The notes beneath the pieces were generated by a model, which did not search any database, was not told where the DNA came from, and saw only the letters and a program-made list of their open reading frames with translations. Shown piece after piece: positions 21,556-30,001 of a DNA stretch of 41,922 nucleotides. The position numbers and the translations under genes are program-made. The stretch spans positions 1 to 41,922 of the forward strand of contig JAFYPW010000031.1 of NCBI GenBank assembly GCA_017559985.1, given 5' to 3'. Within the stretch, counting starts at the first letter, position 1, and each line of letters opens with the position of its first letter. The DNA comes from Oscillospiraceae bacterium. Its GTDB lineage: Bacteria > Bacillota > Clostridia > Oscillospirales > JAAYXM01.

Positions 21556-22935
21556 ATGCCCAATATGTCATTGAAGAAAAACGAAATGCCCCAGCAGAGC
21601 CCGGATGTCAGAAGAACAAACTTTTCCGAGGTTGCGCTCGGCTATACGGAGGAGCAGGCGATAGACGAGGCAAAGCGTTGCCTTAACTGCAAAACACGTC
21701 CGTGCGTTGCGGGATGTCCAGTCGGCGTAAAAATCCCCGAGTTTATCGCGCGCGTTTCGGAGGGTGACTTTGAGGGAGCATATAAAGTAATAACCGAAAC
21801 AAACTCACTTCCCGCAGTTTGCGGTCGCGTCTGCCCGCAGGAGACGCAGTGTGAGTCAAAGTGTGTCCGCGGAATAAAGGGCGAGCCTGTCGCGATAGGA
21901 AGGCTTGAACGTTTCGTTGCAGACTACCATATGAAGAATAATAAGGAAAAGCCGCAAAAGCCCGAGAGCAACGGTCACCGCGTCGCAGTTGTCGGTGCAG
22001 GTCCGTCGGGTCTTGCCTGTGCGGGAAGCCTTGCCGCGCGCGGCTATCAGGTAACTGTTTTTGAAGCTCTCCACGTTGCAGGCGGCGTTTTGAGCTACGG
22101 TATTCCCGAGTTCCGTCTCCCGGCGAGCGTTGTCGAAAGCGAGATTGAAACGCTCCGCGCACTGGGTGTCGAAATCCGCACGAATATCATTATAGGCAAA
22201 ACAATAATGATAGACGAGCTCTTTGAAGAAGGCTATGAAGCAGTGTTTATCGGCTCGGGTGCAGGTCTTCCGAAATTTATGAAGATTCCTGGCGAGAACT
22301 TGAACTGTGTATATTCTGCAAACGAGTTTTTAACGAGAATAAACCTTATGGGCGCATATAAAGAAGATTCAAGAACACCTATCTTCCACGCAAAACACGC
22401 AGTTGTTGTCGGCGGCGGAAACGTTGCTATGGACGCGGCGCGCTCGGCAAGAAGAACGGGCGCGGAGGTAACACTCGTTTACCGCAGAACTGAAAAGGAA
22501 CTTCCTGCCCGCCGTGAAGAGGTTGAGCACGCGCTCGAAGAAGGCGTTAAGTTTGAGTTTTTAACCTCTCCGATTGAAATAAACGGAGACGAGGGCAGAG
22601 TAGCGTCAATCACCTGCCAGAAGATGAAACTGTCAGAGCCTGATGAGTCGGGCAGAGCGCGCCCCGTCGTTATCGAGGGCAGCGAGCACGATATCGAGTG
22701 TGACTGCGTCATTATGGCGATAGGAACATCTCCCAACCCGCTTATCGCTTCATCCACAGAAGGTCTTGACACCCAGCGCTGGGGCGGTATAATTGCCGAC
22801 GAGGTCGGAAAGACAAGCCGCGATATGGTCTGGGCAGGCGGAGACGCGGTAACAGGTGCCGCAACGGTTATCCTCGCAATGGGCGCAGGAAAGACAGCCG
22901 CAGAGGAAATCGACCGCGCGATTATGAATAAATAA
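21556..22935 (+). CDS. nfnB: NADH-dependent reduced ferredoxin:NADP+ oxidoreductase subunit B (GltA-like)
   Basis: 459 residues. It carries an N-terminal iron-sulfur domain (CLNCKTRPCVAGCPVGVKIP and CGRVCPQETQCESKCVRG) followed by two dinucleotide-binding domains: VAVVGAGPSGLACAGSLA (FAD) and AVVVGGGNVAMDAARSARR (NADPH). GDAVTGAATVILAMGAGKTAA near the C-terminus is the usual flavin-contacting end. The protein family is also called glutamate synthase small subunit, but there is no large subunit here and NfnA is adjacent, so the bifurcating complex is the best call. The start follows AAGGAGGTAGAG. Confidence 0.9.
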   Translation: MPNMSLKKNEMPQQSPDVRRTNFSEVALGYTEEQAIDEAKRCLNCKTRPCVAGCPVGVKIPEFIARVSEGDFEGAYKVITETNSLPAVCGRVCPQETQCESKCVRGIKGEPVAIGRLERFVADYHMKNNKEKPQKPESNGHRVAVVGAGPSGLACAGSLAARGYQVTVFEALHVAGGVLSYGIPEFRLPASVVESEIETLRALGVEIRTNIIIGKTIMIDELFEEGYEAVFIGSGAGLPKFMKIPGENLNCVYSANEFLTRINLMGAYKEDSRTPIFHAKHAVVVGGGNVAMDAARSARRTGAEVTLVYRRTEKELPARREEVEHALEEGVKFEFLTSPIEINGDEGRVASITCQKMKLSEPDESGRARPVVIEGSEHDIECDCVIMAIGTSPNPLIASSTEGLDTQRWGGIIADEVGKTSRDMVWAGGDAVTGAATVILAMGAGKTAAEEIDRAIMNK

Positions 22936-23010
22936 CAGAAACAGAGCCAAGGCCACAGCCACATAACGAAGCAATGGTTTTGAATGGCTATTTTCCGCTT
23001 GTATTGCACA

Positions 23011-23051
23011 AAAAATTCCGGGTATACGACAGTATACCCGGAATTTTTATA
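23011..23051 (+). terminator. Terminator of nfnAB
   Basis: A perfect 17-bp stem (AAAAATTCCGGGTATAC at 23011-23027 with its complement at 23032-23048) with a GACA loop. The T run at the end makes it usable in both directions. Confidence 0.9.
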
Positions 23052-23163
23052 TTTATCCAAACGAAAAATTTCTCAATTCAAAACTGCTGACACACTGAAA
23101 GAGAGATTTTCAGAGCATTACTTCCTTAAGTCGCTGTGGCCAAAATTTTCGCTCCGTTTTTTA

Positions 23164-23192
23164 TTGCGAAAGAGTTTCAGGTGTGATATACT
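23164..23192 (+). promoter_or_regulatory. Promoter of ywlG and the ECF gene
   Basis: TTGCGA (23164-23169), 17 bp, TATACT (23187-23192) with a TGA extended -10. Confidence 0.65.
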
Positions 23193-23230
23193 TAAAACAG
23201 AAGATAAAGAGTTTCCGGGAGATGTTTATT

Positions 23231-23776
23231 ATGTATTCTGAAATTGAAAAAAGCTTGAAGTGTGCTGCGCGCGAGCTTATAGAGGCCGCAGGTCTTTCCC
23301 GCGGCGATATCGTTGCCATAGGCTGTTCAACAAGCGAGGTTATCGGTGAAAAAATCGGAACATCGAGCGTTTCTGAGCTTGGCGAGGCGATATACCTTGC
23401 GCTTTTCGAGGAGTTTTCAAAGGACGGGATATATATCGCGGCGCAGTGCTGTGAGCATTTAAACCGCGCGATTATAATCGAGCGCGATGCCGCGCCTTTT
23501 GCATATGTCTGCAACGCGGTGCCCCAGCCGAAAGCCGGCGGCTCGTTTGCAACGGCGGCATATAAAAATATGAAGGACCCCGTTGCGCTTGAAAGCATAG
23601 TTGCCGACGCGGGAATGGATATAGGCGACACGCTTATCGGTATGCATGTGCGCCCTGTTGTCGTGCCGTGCAGAATAAGCGTTAAGAGCATCGGCGAGGC
23701 ACACCTTACCTGTGCACGAAGCCGCGCAAAGTTTATCGGCGGCGAGCGCGCGCATTATGACGACAGCCTTAAATAA
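23231..23776 (+). CDS. ywlG: UPF0340/TIGR01440-type protein (YwlG family)
   Basis: 181 residues. The family is widespread in Firmicutes and has no firmly established function. Recognisable stretches are SRGDIVAIGCSTSEVIGEKIGT, ISAQCCEHLNRAIIIER in the form IYIAAQCCEHLNRAIIIE, VPQPKAGGSFATAAY and the C-terminal GEAHLTCARSRAKFIGGERAHYD. I start it at 23231 because GGGAG is at good spacing; an ATG at 23222 is too close. It is followed 15 bp later by an ECF transporter S component behind AGGAGGAT, so the pair is probably co-transcribed, suggesting a vitamin or cofactor context. Confidence 0.85.
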   Translation: MYSEIEKSLKCAARELIEAAGLSRGDIVAIGCSTSEVIGEKIGTSSVSELGEAIYLALFEEFSKDGIYIAAQCCEHLNRAIIIERDAAPFAYVCNAVPQPKAGGSFATAAYKNMKDPVALESIVADAGMDIGDTLIGMHVRPVVVPCRISVKSIGEAHLTCARSRAKFIGGERAHYDDSLK

Positions 23777-23791
23777 AAGGAGGATAAGAAA

Positions 23792-24424
23792 ATGGAAAAA
23801 AATAAAATATACGAGCTTGTGCTCTATGCACTTTTTATCGCAATAACCGCAATATTAGGGCTTACCCCGCTCGGCTTTATCCCGCTTGTCGTATCTGTAA
23901 CGACAACGCATATGCCCGTTATCATCGGCGGATATTCACTCGGAGCAAAGGGCGGTGCGACCTTAGGCACGGTTTTCGGTTTGACAAGTCTTTTCCGCTG
24001 TATCACCACACCTGTTGACATAACGGCACAGCTTATGCTCGGAAAGAGCACGGGCGGCTTCGGGCTTTATAACCTCTTCCTTATAGTCGCGATAATTTTC
24101 CTTCCGCGCATTCTCTGCGGCGTTTTCTCCGCGCTGACATACAAGGGACTTTCAAAGTTTGATAAGACAAGAGTTGGAGCAATGGGCATTTCCGCCTTTG
24201 TCGGATCAATGACAAACACGGTGTTCTATCTCGGCGGGCTTATGCTCTTCGCGTTTGACTTTATGAGCGCGGCATACGGCGTCACTACCTACGGCGCGCT
24301 TGTAAAAATAATCCTCGGCATTGTTGCATTCAACGGAGTTATCGAAGCTGTCGCCGCGGTCATCATCTGCACCGCAGTCGGAAAAGCGATTGACATTGCA
24401 AAAACAAAAGGATATATAAGATAG
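23792..24424 (+). CDS. ECF transporter S component (substrate-binding membrane subunit)
   Basis: 210 residues, about six transmembrane helices. S components bind a vitamin or metal and dock to the shared EcfT/EcfA module. The first part LGLTPLGFIPLVVSVTTTHMPVIIGGYSLGAKGGATLGTVFGLTSL is typical of the PF12822-type S-component group. The family includes several vitamin transporters, with pantothenate as one possibility, but the substrate cannot be assigned and no riboswitch is visible upstream. No EcfA/EcfT genes are in the window, so it must use a module encoded elsewhere. Start behind AGGAGGAT. Confidence 0.83.
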   Translation: MEKNKIYELVLYALFIAITAILGLTPLGFIPLVVSVTTTHMPVIIGGYSLGAKGGATLGTVFGLTSLFRCITTPVDITAQLMLGKSTGGFGLYNLFLIVAIIFLPRILCGVFSALTYKGLSKFDKTRVGAMGISAFVGSMTNTVFYLGGLMLFAFDFMSAAYGVTTYGALVKIILGIVAFNGVIEAVAAVIICTAVGKAIDIAKTKGYIR

Positions 24425-24432
24425 AAAAACAT

Positions 24433-24469
24433 AAAAGACTTGCATCTTTTCGATGCAAGTCTTTTTTTT
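24433..24469. terminator. Bidirectional terminator between ECF gene and SDR gene
   Basis: A 14-bp stem AAAAGACTTGCATC/GATGCAAGTCTTTT with a TTTTC loop and a run of T residues; the gene on the minus strand ends at 24468, so both transcripts meet here. Confidence 0.85.
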
Positions 24470-25178
24470 ACATTCCGAATCCTCCGCCGACGGAGAGTGT
24501 TTCTCCTGTTATAAAATCCGCCTCCGCAAGAAAGAGCGCGGCGTGGGAAATATCAGACGGCTTTCCGATTCTGCCGAGCGGTGTCTCCTCGCAGAGCGCT
24601 GCCATATCGGCAGGGGAGAGATGTTCGTTCATATCTGTCTCTATAACGCCGGGCGCGATGCAGTTTACCGTAATGCCCGATGGTCCCAGCTCCTTTGCAA
24701 GCGCGCGCGTAAAGCCGATGAGCCCCGCCTTTGAGGCAGAGTAGTGCGCCTCGCAGGACGCGCCGACAACCCCCCAGACCGAGGAGATATTTATAATCCG
24801 TCCCCATTTCTTTGCTATCATATATCGCGAAGCCTCGCGCGAGGCAAGAAACGCAGACTTTAAGTTCGTGTCAAAAATCTTGTCCCAGAGCTTTTCCGTA
24901 ATGTCGGAGAGGAGGTTAAAATCCGCAATGCCCGCATTGTTGATTAAAATGTCACACCCGCCCGCAACCTCAAAAAGCTCTTTTATTGAAGCCTCGCTCG
25001 TAACATCGCAGAAGACCGGCGTGAGAGAGAAGCCGTCTTTTTGAAGAGATTCCGAAAGAGCGGGGAGAGTATGGGTGGTGTTTTTGTATGTTGCAAAAAC
25101 GCGGTCACCGCGCCTTGCAAAGCTCTCTGCAATGGAAAGCCCTATCCCGCGGGATGCGCCCGTAACTATAACCGTCAT
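24468..25178 (-). CDS. Short-chain dehydrogenase/reductase, FabG-like
   Basis: 236 residues. The classical SDR family uses NAD(P)H to reduce carbonyls. Cofactor motif TGASRGIGLSIAE is at the N-terminus, NNAG at about 87, catalytic Ser in ISSVWG, catalytic YSASKAG with Tyr and Lys, and the substrate-loop/C-terminal GETLSVGGG. It resembles 3-oxoacyl-ACP reductases (FabG), but no fatty acid synthesis genes are adjacent, so the substrate is uncertain. I start at 25178 (MTVIVTGAS), a few bases after the upstream lipoprotein gene, as its longer frame would overlap that gene. Confidence 0.86.
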   Translation of the reverse strand: MTVIVTGASRGIGLSIAESFARRGDRVFATYKNTTHTLPALSESLQKDGFSLTPVFCDVTSEASIKELFEVAGGCDILINNAGIADFNLLSDITEKLWDKIFDTNLKSAFLASREASRYMIAKKWGRIINISSVWGVVGASCEAHYSASKAGLIGFTRALAKELGPSGITVNCIAPGVIETDMNEHLSPADMAALCEETPLGRIGKPSDISHAALFLAEADFITGETLSVGGGFGM

Positions 25179-25182
25179 CTTT

Positions 25183-25683
25183 TTAAACCCGGAGAGCGCG
25201 CAGAAGCGCTTCAAGCTCTGCCGCAGTCGCGTCGTCAATGCCGGGCATCTTCGTAAATGTCACGCAGTAGGAATTGTCGCTTGCGTCATAAAGCGCCTGT
25301 GTAACCGTTGCCGAGCCATAAGTATAGCATATGATAAGTGCAGGTGTCTGGTTAATTGTTTCTTTGTTATATGAAACAAGCTCAACATCATACTTTGCAT
25401 TTGATTTTATGGCGGCGATATAGTCCTCTGCCGGGACATCAAGAAGTCCTTCCTGATTCGGTGTTGCCATAATGGTAACGCCCGAGCCGCTCTTTTCGTC
25501 GGTAATAACAAAGTCTATCGTGTTTTTAAGCGATGTGGGCGTGTAGTGTGCAGGATAGTCGATTGAATAGCCATTGTCAGAGAAGAAGGTCGCCATCTCC
25601 ACCTTCTGCGGGATGATTGCACAGCCCGAGAGGCAATATGCGGCAAAAACTGCGGCGAGGATGAGAGAAACTGTCTTTTTCAT
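25183..25683 (-). CDS. Lipoprotein of unknown function (PsbP/DUF1795-like fold possible)
   Basis: 166 residues with a lipoprotein signal peptide ending in LSGC (Cys21). The mature part has the sequence DNGYSIDYPAHYTPTSLKNTIDFVITDEKSGSGVTIMATP, and later ATVTQALYDASDNSYCVTFTKMPG, a pattern of alternate beta strands reminiscent of PsbP-like or DUF1795-type proteins. This resemblance is from memory and should be taken as weak. It starts behind AGGAAG 19 bp after the antiporter gene, and its end lies 4 bp before the SDR start, so the three are one minus-strand unit. Confidence 0.75.
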   Translation of the reverse strand: MKKTVSLILAAVFAAYCLSGCAIIPQKVEMATFFSDNGYSIDYPAHYTPTSLKNTIDFVITDEKSGSGVTIMATPNQEGLLDVPAEDYIAAIKSNAKYDVELVSYNKETINQTPALIICYTYGSATVTQALYDASDNSYCVTFTKMPGIDDATAAELEALLRALRV

Positions 25684-25702
25684 AATAATTTAAACTTCCT
25701 TT

Positions 25703-27340
25703 CTATATGTCCGTATCGCTGTCATATTTAGACGCGTGAAGCGCATCGTTTATAAGAAGAATGTCGCCGTCACGAAGCTTTATTCCGCCGCGCGGAATGA
25801 TGATTTTGTTTCTTCGGCAAATCATAATTATAAGATCGTCGCCTGTCTTTATGCGCGATATGGGCTTGTCTACCCATTCGTCGCCGAATTCAAGCTCTTT
25901 TTTGTAAACATTCACGCCGTCAATTTGCCCGATAGCTTTTCCGCAGAGGATAAGTGTGTCGCGCGGCAGAATTTTCATTCTCCCGTTTGGAACAAGGCGT
26001 TTGCCACCGCGGATGATAAGCGCAAGAAGAGTTTCCGGCGGCAGCGGGAGATTGCGTATTTCCGTATTTGCAAAGGAGTGATTTTCCGGAACGTCAAACT
26101 TTATAAACCTGACGGGGTGGTCCTCCGTGTAGTCCGTAAATGTCTTCATAACGTCTGACGAGGTGTCCGTCATACGGAAGAGTTTCGCAACGCGCGGCAG
26201 AAGCGTTCCCTGTATGAGTATTGAAAAGAGAACGATGAAGAAGACGAGGTGGAAAATGTCGTTTGACATTGTCGCGGGGTGCAAAAGCGCAATTATCGCA
26301 AAAACGATACTCGCAGCACCTCGAAGACCTGCCCAGGAAACAACGGCTATCTGACCGAGCGACGCGCGCATCGGCGCGAGGATGATTGCCGATATGAGCG
26401 GGCGCGCAACGAGGGTTAAGAAAGCCGAGATTAAAAGTGCGGGCAGCGCGACCTTAGGAAGCTCTGACGGAAAGGCGAGAAGACCGAGGAGAAAGAAAAC
26501 AACCATCTGCATAAGGCCTGTCAGCCCGTCAAAGAAGTTAACAAGGGAGCGCTTTTTTGAAATTCTGCGGTTTCCGAGGATGATACCCGTGATATAGGCG
26601 GAGAGATAACCGTTTCCGCCGACGACCTCGGGAAGAGCAAACGAAAAAATTGCAACGGCAAAAAGGAAAATTCCGTTAAAGCCCTCAGACGAAAACTCAA
26701 ATCTGTCAAGAAATTTTATTGCGAGAAGAGCAACAAAGATTCCGCCGAGCACACCGAAAAGCACCTGTGCAAAGAGAAGCCACGCGATGCCTGCGCGTGT
26801 AATGTCGCCCTGCATAAGCGAGAGCACGGTAATCGTCAGCATATAAGCAAACGGGTCGTTGCTTCCGCTTTCAACCTCAAGGAGAGAGGCAGTGTTTTCG
26901 CGAAGGTTAAGGTGGCGCGAACGGAGAATGGAGAAAACGCTTGCCGCGTCCGTCGAGCTTATGACCGCGCCGATGAGAAAGCTTTCAAGGAGCGGAAATG
27001 AGAGGACAAAGTGCGAAAAAAGACCGACAAGCCCTGCCGTCAGCACCGTTCCGAATGCGGACATAAAAACAGCCTTCTTCGCGACGGGGCGCGCAGCGCT
27101 CCACTTCGTTCCAAAGCCGCCGTAAAACATAATAAAGATGAGTGCAAAAACGCATATATCCTCGGCAAAAGCGTAGTTGTCAAATGGAATTTTCACGATA
27201 CCGTCCGAGCCGAAGAGCATACCAAGAACGATAAAAGCCAGAAGCACCGGTACACCGAGCCTGTGTGAAATTCTGTTAAAAACAACGCAGAGAAAAATAG
27301 CTGTTGCCGCAAGTAGCAGATAAAAATCCAAAACTCTCAT
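25703..27340 (-). CDS. Cation:proton antiporter, NhaP2/CvrA type with C-terminal TrkA_C domain
   Basis: About 545 residues. The N-terminal part is a CPA1 Na+ or K+/H+ exchanger with about 12 transmembrane helices, including GAVISSTDAASVFSILRSR and the acidic VESGSNDPFAYML motif needed for ion translocation. The C-terminal part has a TrkA_C-like ligand-binding domain (around LPLPPETLLALIIRGGKRLVPNGRMKILPRDTLILCG), followed by a second similar segment. Start: the ATG at 27340 has GGAGG only 2 bp upstream, too close; a TTG at 27331 would be better spaced. An ATG at 27379 is further upstream. Confidence 0.86.
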   Translation of the reverse strand: MRVLDFYLLLAATAIFLCVVFNRISHRLGVPVLLAFIVLGMLFGSDGIVKIPFDNYAFAEDICVFALIFIMFYGGFGTKWSAARPVAKKAVFMSAFGTVLTAGLVGLFSHFVLSFPLLESFLIGAVISSTDAASVFSILRSRHLNLRENTASLLEVESGSNDPFAYMLTITVLSLMQGDITRAGIAWLLFAQVLFGVLGGIFVALLAIKFLDRFEFSSEGFNGIFLFAVAIFSFALPEVVGGNGYLSAYITGIILGNRRISKKRSLVNFFDGLTGLMQMVVFFLLGLLAFPSELPKVALPALLISAFLTLVARPLISAIILAPMRASLGQIAVVSWAGLRGAASIVFAIIALLHPATMSNDIFHLVFFIVLFSILIQGTLLPRVAKLFRMTDTSSDVMKTFTDYTEDHPVRFIKFDVPENHSFANTEIRNLPLPPETLLALIIRGGKRLVPNGRMKILPRDTLILCGKAIGQIDGVNVYKKELEFGDEWVDKPISRIKTGDDLIIMICRRNKIIIPRGGIKLRDGDILLINDALHASKYDSDTDI

Positions 27341-27408
27341 AACCTCCGATAAAAGATAATTAAATAATACCATAAACACACTTTTTGTGTCAAATGTATC
27401 GGGGCATA

Positions 27409-27438
27409 TTTACAATTTATTTTGTTTTGTTGTATAAT
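27409..27438 (+). promoter_or_regulatory. Promoter of the iron alcohol dehydrogenase gene
   Basis: TTTACA (27409-27414), 18 bp, TATAAT (27433-27438), 26 bp before the ATG; GGGAGGAG precedes it. Confidence 0.6.
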
Positions 27439-27464
27439 AGAAAAAAACAAGGGAGGAGATTTTT

Positions 27465-28562
27465 ATGGAAAACCTCTTTTTTAATCCCACAAAGGTAATA
27501 TTCGGCCGCGGCTGTGTGGGGGAGTATGACTTTTCCGCACACGGCAAGCGATGCCTTATCGTCTGCGGCGGAAAGTCTGCCCGCCTTTCGGGCGCGCTTG
27601 ACGATGTGAGAAACGCGCTCGGGAAGTTCAATATCGCTTTTTCTGTTTTTGACCGCGTTGAACAGAACCCTACGGTTGAAACCTGCCATGCGGCAGGCGA
27701 GGCGGCGCGCGAGCAGAAAGCAGAGTTTATCGTCGCTGTCGGCGGAGGAAGCCCGCTTGACGCGTCAAAAGCGGCGGCATACTTTGCCGCAAACGTACAC
27801 CTTACGCCCGAAACGCTCTACAACGGCGAGTGCAGGGCAAAGCCGCTTCCCATTGTTGCAATCCCCACTACGGCGGGAACGGGAAGTGAGGTTACGCAGT
27901 ATGCCGTGCTCACAAACCACCGCATATCAAATAAACAGACGCTCAAAAGCCCGCTTCTTTTCCCTGTGACCGCGCTGCTTGATGCGGAATATACCGTAAC
28001 CCTCCCGCCTCATATCGCAAATGCAACGGCGGTCGACGCGCTTTCCCACGCGATAGAGGGATATTTTTCAAAGTCCGCAACGACAGTGTCCGACGCACTT
28101 GCAGAAAAGGCGATGTTTATGATTGGCCGCGCGCTTCCGTCACTTGCAGAGGGAAGGCTTGATGCCGCGCTTCGCGAGAGGCTGCTTGTCGGCTCAATGC
28201 TCGGCGGAATGGTAATCTCCGTTACGGGAACGAGCTTCGTTCACTCGTTCGGCTATCCGCTGACATACTATGAAAACATCCCCCACGGCGAGGCAAACGC
28301 GTACTTTTTGCCCGACCTTTTAAATTATGCCATGCGCGTTTCTGAAAACCGGGTAAACCGCACCTTGCGCCTTTGCGGTGTGAAGACCTGTGACGAGTTT
28401 TTTGAGCTCATCCGCCGCGTCTGCCCGTGTGATAAGCTCTTTGAGCGCGAGGACGCGATGAAATATGCAAGAGTGGGAGAAAACGGCGCGTCAACCCGCC
28501 GCGGAATTTACGAACCCACCCACGACGATTGCTATGATATGCTCAGAAAATACATAAAGTAA
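27465..28562 (+). CDS. Iron-containing alcohol dehydrogenase
   Basis: 365 residues, slightly short of the usual 380-390. These enzymes interconvert alcohols and aldehydes with NAD(P)H. The N-terminal NAD domain has LIVCGGKSARLSGAL and VAVGGGSPLDASKAAA; PTTAGTGSEVTQYAVL is the family signature. Metal ligands are visible as the Asp and His of VDALSHAIEG, His of SFVHSFGYPL and His of IPHGEANA. Butanol or lactaldehyde reductase cannot be told apart here. It is preceded by its own promoter and ends in a terminator shared with the HTH gene. Confidence 0.92.
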   Translation: MENLFFNPTKVIFGRGCVGEYDFSAHGKRCLIVCGGKSARLSGALDDVRNALGKFNIAFSVFDRVEQNPTVETCHAAGEAAREQKAEFIVAVGGGSPLDASKAAAYFAANVHLTPETLYNGECRAKPLPIVAIPTTAGTGSEVTQYAVLTNHRISNKQTLKSPLLFPVTALLDAEYTVTLPPHIANATAVDALSHAIEGYFSKSATTVSDALAEKAMFMIGRALPSLAEGRLDAALRERLLVGSMLGGMVISVTGTSFVHSFGYPLTYYENIPHGEANAYFLPDLLNYAMRVSENRVNRTLRLCGVKTCDEFFELIRRVCPCDKLFEREDAMKYARVGENGASTRRGIYEPTHDDCYDMLRKYIK

Positions 28563-28565
28563 CGA

Positions 28566-28594
28566 AAAAAGCTCTCTGTACAGAGAGCTTTTTA
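28566..28594. terminator. Bidirectional terminator between the dehydrogenase and HTH genes
   Basis: AAAAAGCTCTCTG and CAGAGAGCTTTTT form a perfect stem around TA (real loop GTAC), with T runs on either strand between convergent genes. Confidence 0.8.
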
Positions 28595-28597
28595 TTG

Positions 28598-28828
28598 TTA
28601 ATCTTCTTCAAGAAGCTTTGCCGGAGAAATGTTTAAAACCTCAGCTATTTTGAAGAGAGTTTCAAGCGAAACTCCGCGAATTGTTCCCGTTCCCTCAATT
28701 TGTCCGATAAAATTCACGCTTTTACCAATGAGCTCGGCAAAGGCTTCCTGAGTATAGCCGGATTTTTTTCTGTAATAAGCAATCTTTAAGCCTAATGTTA
28801 TATAGCGTTCGGGAAATTCGGTTTTCAT
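28598..28828 (-). CDS. Small Xre-family HTH regulator
   Basis: 76 residues, just one Cro/C1-type helix-turn-helix domain: LGLKIAYYRKKSGYTQEAFAELIGKSVNFIGQIEGTGTIRGVSLETLFKIAEVL, ending in an acidic tail. The helix-turn-helix lies at about residues 26-47, with the recognition helix at SVNFIGQIE. Proteins of this size bind DNA as dimers and often regulate their own promoter. The ATG follows GAGGAGGGG. Its target is unknown; the AT-rich inverted repeat at 28895-28927, just upstream, is a natural candidate site. Confidence 0.87.
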   Translation of the reverse strand: MKTEFPERYITLGLKIAYYRKKSGYTQEAFAELIGKSVNFIGQIEGTGTIRGVSLETLFKIAEVLNISPAKLLEED

Positions 28829-28894
28829 ATAATCCCCTCCTCAACTCGGTTATATTTTACCAACAAACGAGGCGAATTATAATTGACTTAAAAC

Positions 28895-28927
28895 ATATTA
28901 TTATTTACTTTAATTAAATAATAATAT
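28895..28927. repeat. AT-rich perfect inverted repeat upstream of the HTH gene
   Basis: Two 13-bp arms, ATATTATTATTTA (28895-28907) and TAAATAATAATAT (28915-28927), surround CTTTAAT. A second, shorter repeat (AATATAT/ATATATT) lies immediately to the right. It is in the 183-bp gap between the HTH gene and the methyltransferase gene, whose 3' end faces it. Confidence 0.6.
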
Positions 28928-29011
28928 ATAATGACTCATATATTATGTGTTTGAAGAGGGATAGTTGTGGAAAGAAATGTGTGTTTCTTTTTCGGACATC
29001 GGGACGGGTTC

Positions 29012-29821
29012 TTATTTTGACAGCTCGAAGAATGCAACGGCACTTGCCGCGGCAACATTTAAAGAGTCTACGCCGTGCGACATCGGTATCTTCACTGTCG
29101 CGTCACACCGCGCTATCGTTTCGGGAGCGAGTCCGTCTCCCTCCGTGCCGAGTATTATGGCGAGCTTTTCCTCTTTTTTCAAGGCATCGTCGCATATGTC
29201 GAGTGTGTCGTCGCAGAGAGCCATAGCGATGGTTTTAAAGCCGTTTTCGTTGAGTTTTCCTATCCAGTCTTCGCCCTTTTCTAAAAATGTCCACGGTATC
29301 TGGAAAACCGTTCCCATGCTGACTCGTGCCGAGCGGCGGTAAAGTGGATTTGAACAGCCGTGGGTAAGAAGCACGGCATCCATACCGAGCGCAGCGGCGC
29401 TTCTGAAAATCGCACCGAGGTTTGTCGGGTTCATAACATCTTCAAGCACACACACGCGCCGTGCGCGGGAAAGGATATCTGAAACTGATTTAAGAGGAGG
29501 CCGCCTCATCGCACAGAGCATTCCGCGCGTAAGCTTATACCCCGTAAGCTGGGTCAGAACATCAAACTCTGCCGTATAGACCGGGATGTCCCCGCAGCGC
29601 GCAATTACGTCACGCGCCTCGCCGTTTATGTGGTTAATCTCCGCGAGAAACGACACGGGCTCACAGCCTGCATCAAGCGCACGCTCTATAACCTTCGGGC
29701 TTTCCGCTATAAAGAGACCTTTCTTTGGCTCTTCGCGGTTTAAAAGCTGCGCTTCTGTAAGACGTGCGTAAACATCAAGCTCTTCTCGGGAGAAATCGTC
29801 TATCTTAATTATCTTCTGCAT
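29012..29821 (-). CDS. SpoU-family RNA 2'-O-methyltransferase (TrmH/RlmB-like)
   Basis: 269 residues. SpoU (SPOUT) enzymes methylate ribose 2'-hydroxyls in tRNA or rRNA using SAM. The N-terminal substrate-binding domain (ARLTEAQLLNREEPKKGLFIAESPKVIERALDAG) is followed by the catalytic knot domain with motif 1 DVMNPTNLGAIFRSAAALG, motif 2 IILGTEGDGLAPE and motif 3 IPMSHGVDSLNVAAASAVAF. The exact target cannot be read. It is separate from the divergent spo0A gene by 180 bp with two promoters. The methyltransferase name SpoU has nothing to do with sporulation. Confidence 0.88.
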   Translation of the reverse strand: MQKIIKIDDFSREELDVYARLTEAQLLNREEPKKGLFIAESPKVIERALDAGCEPVSFLAEINHINGEARDVIARCGDIPVYTAEFDVLTQLTGYKLTRGMLCAMRRPPLKSVSDILSRARRVCVLEDVMNPTNLGAIFRSAAALGMDAVLLTHGCSNPLYRRSARVSMGTVFQIPWTFLEKGEDWIGKLNENGFKTIAMALCDDTLDICDDALKKEEKLAIILGTEGDGLAPETIARCDATVKIPMSHGVDSLNVAAASAVAFFELSK

Positions 29822-29902
29822 AAGCCAAAGTCCTTTCTTATGTCGCTATTATATAGCCATATAAGCCGCTTTGTCAAATTTCACAAAATTTCAAGCGAAG
29901 TG

Positions 29903-29909
29903 TGTCGAA
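29903..29909. promoter_or_regulatory. Candidate 0A box upstream of spo0A
   Basis: TGTCGAA lies about 31 bp upstream of the spo0A -35. In Firmicutes Spo0A binds this heptamer core and often regulates its own gene. Confidence 0.4.
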
Positions 29910-29939
29910 ATGTTTTACCAAATAATTCCATTTTTCCTC

Positions 29940-29968
29940 TTGAAATAATTGGCAGAATATGGTAAATT
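29940..29968 (+). promoter_or_regulatory. Candidate spo0A promoter
   Basis: TTGAAA (29940-29945), 17 bp, TAAATT (29963-29968). A sigma-H type element is not clearly visible. Confidence 0.45.
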
Positions 29969-30001
29969 ATATCTACAAAAACAAAAGCGGAGGAATTTAA
30001 A

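Noticed and set aside
22128..22175. Two TGTCGAA heptamers
   Set aside because: They lie inside the nfnB coding sequence and fit the chance rate of the heptamer.
22984..23241. 85-residue plus-strand frame after nfnB
   Set aside because: It runs through the strong terminator and the ywlG promoter; no ribosome binding site and no recognisable domain.
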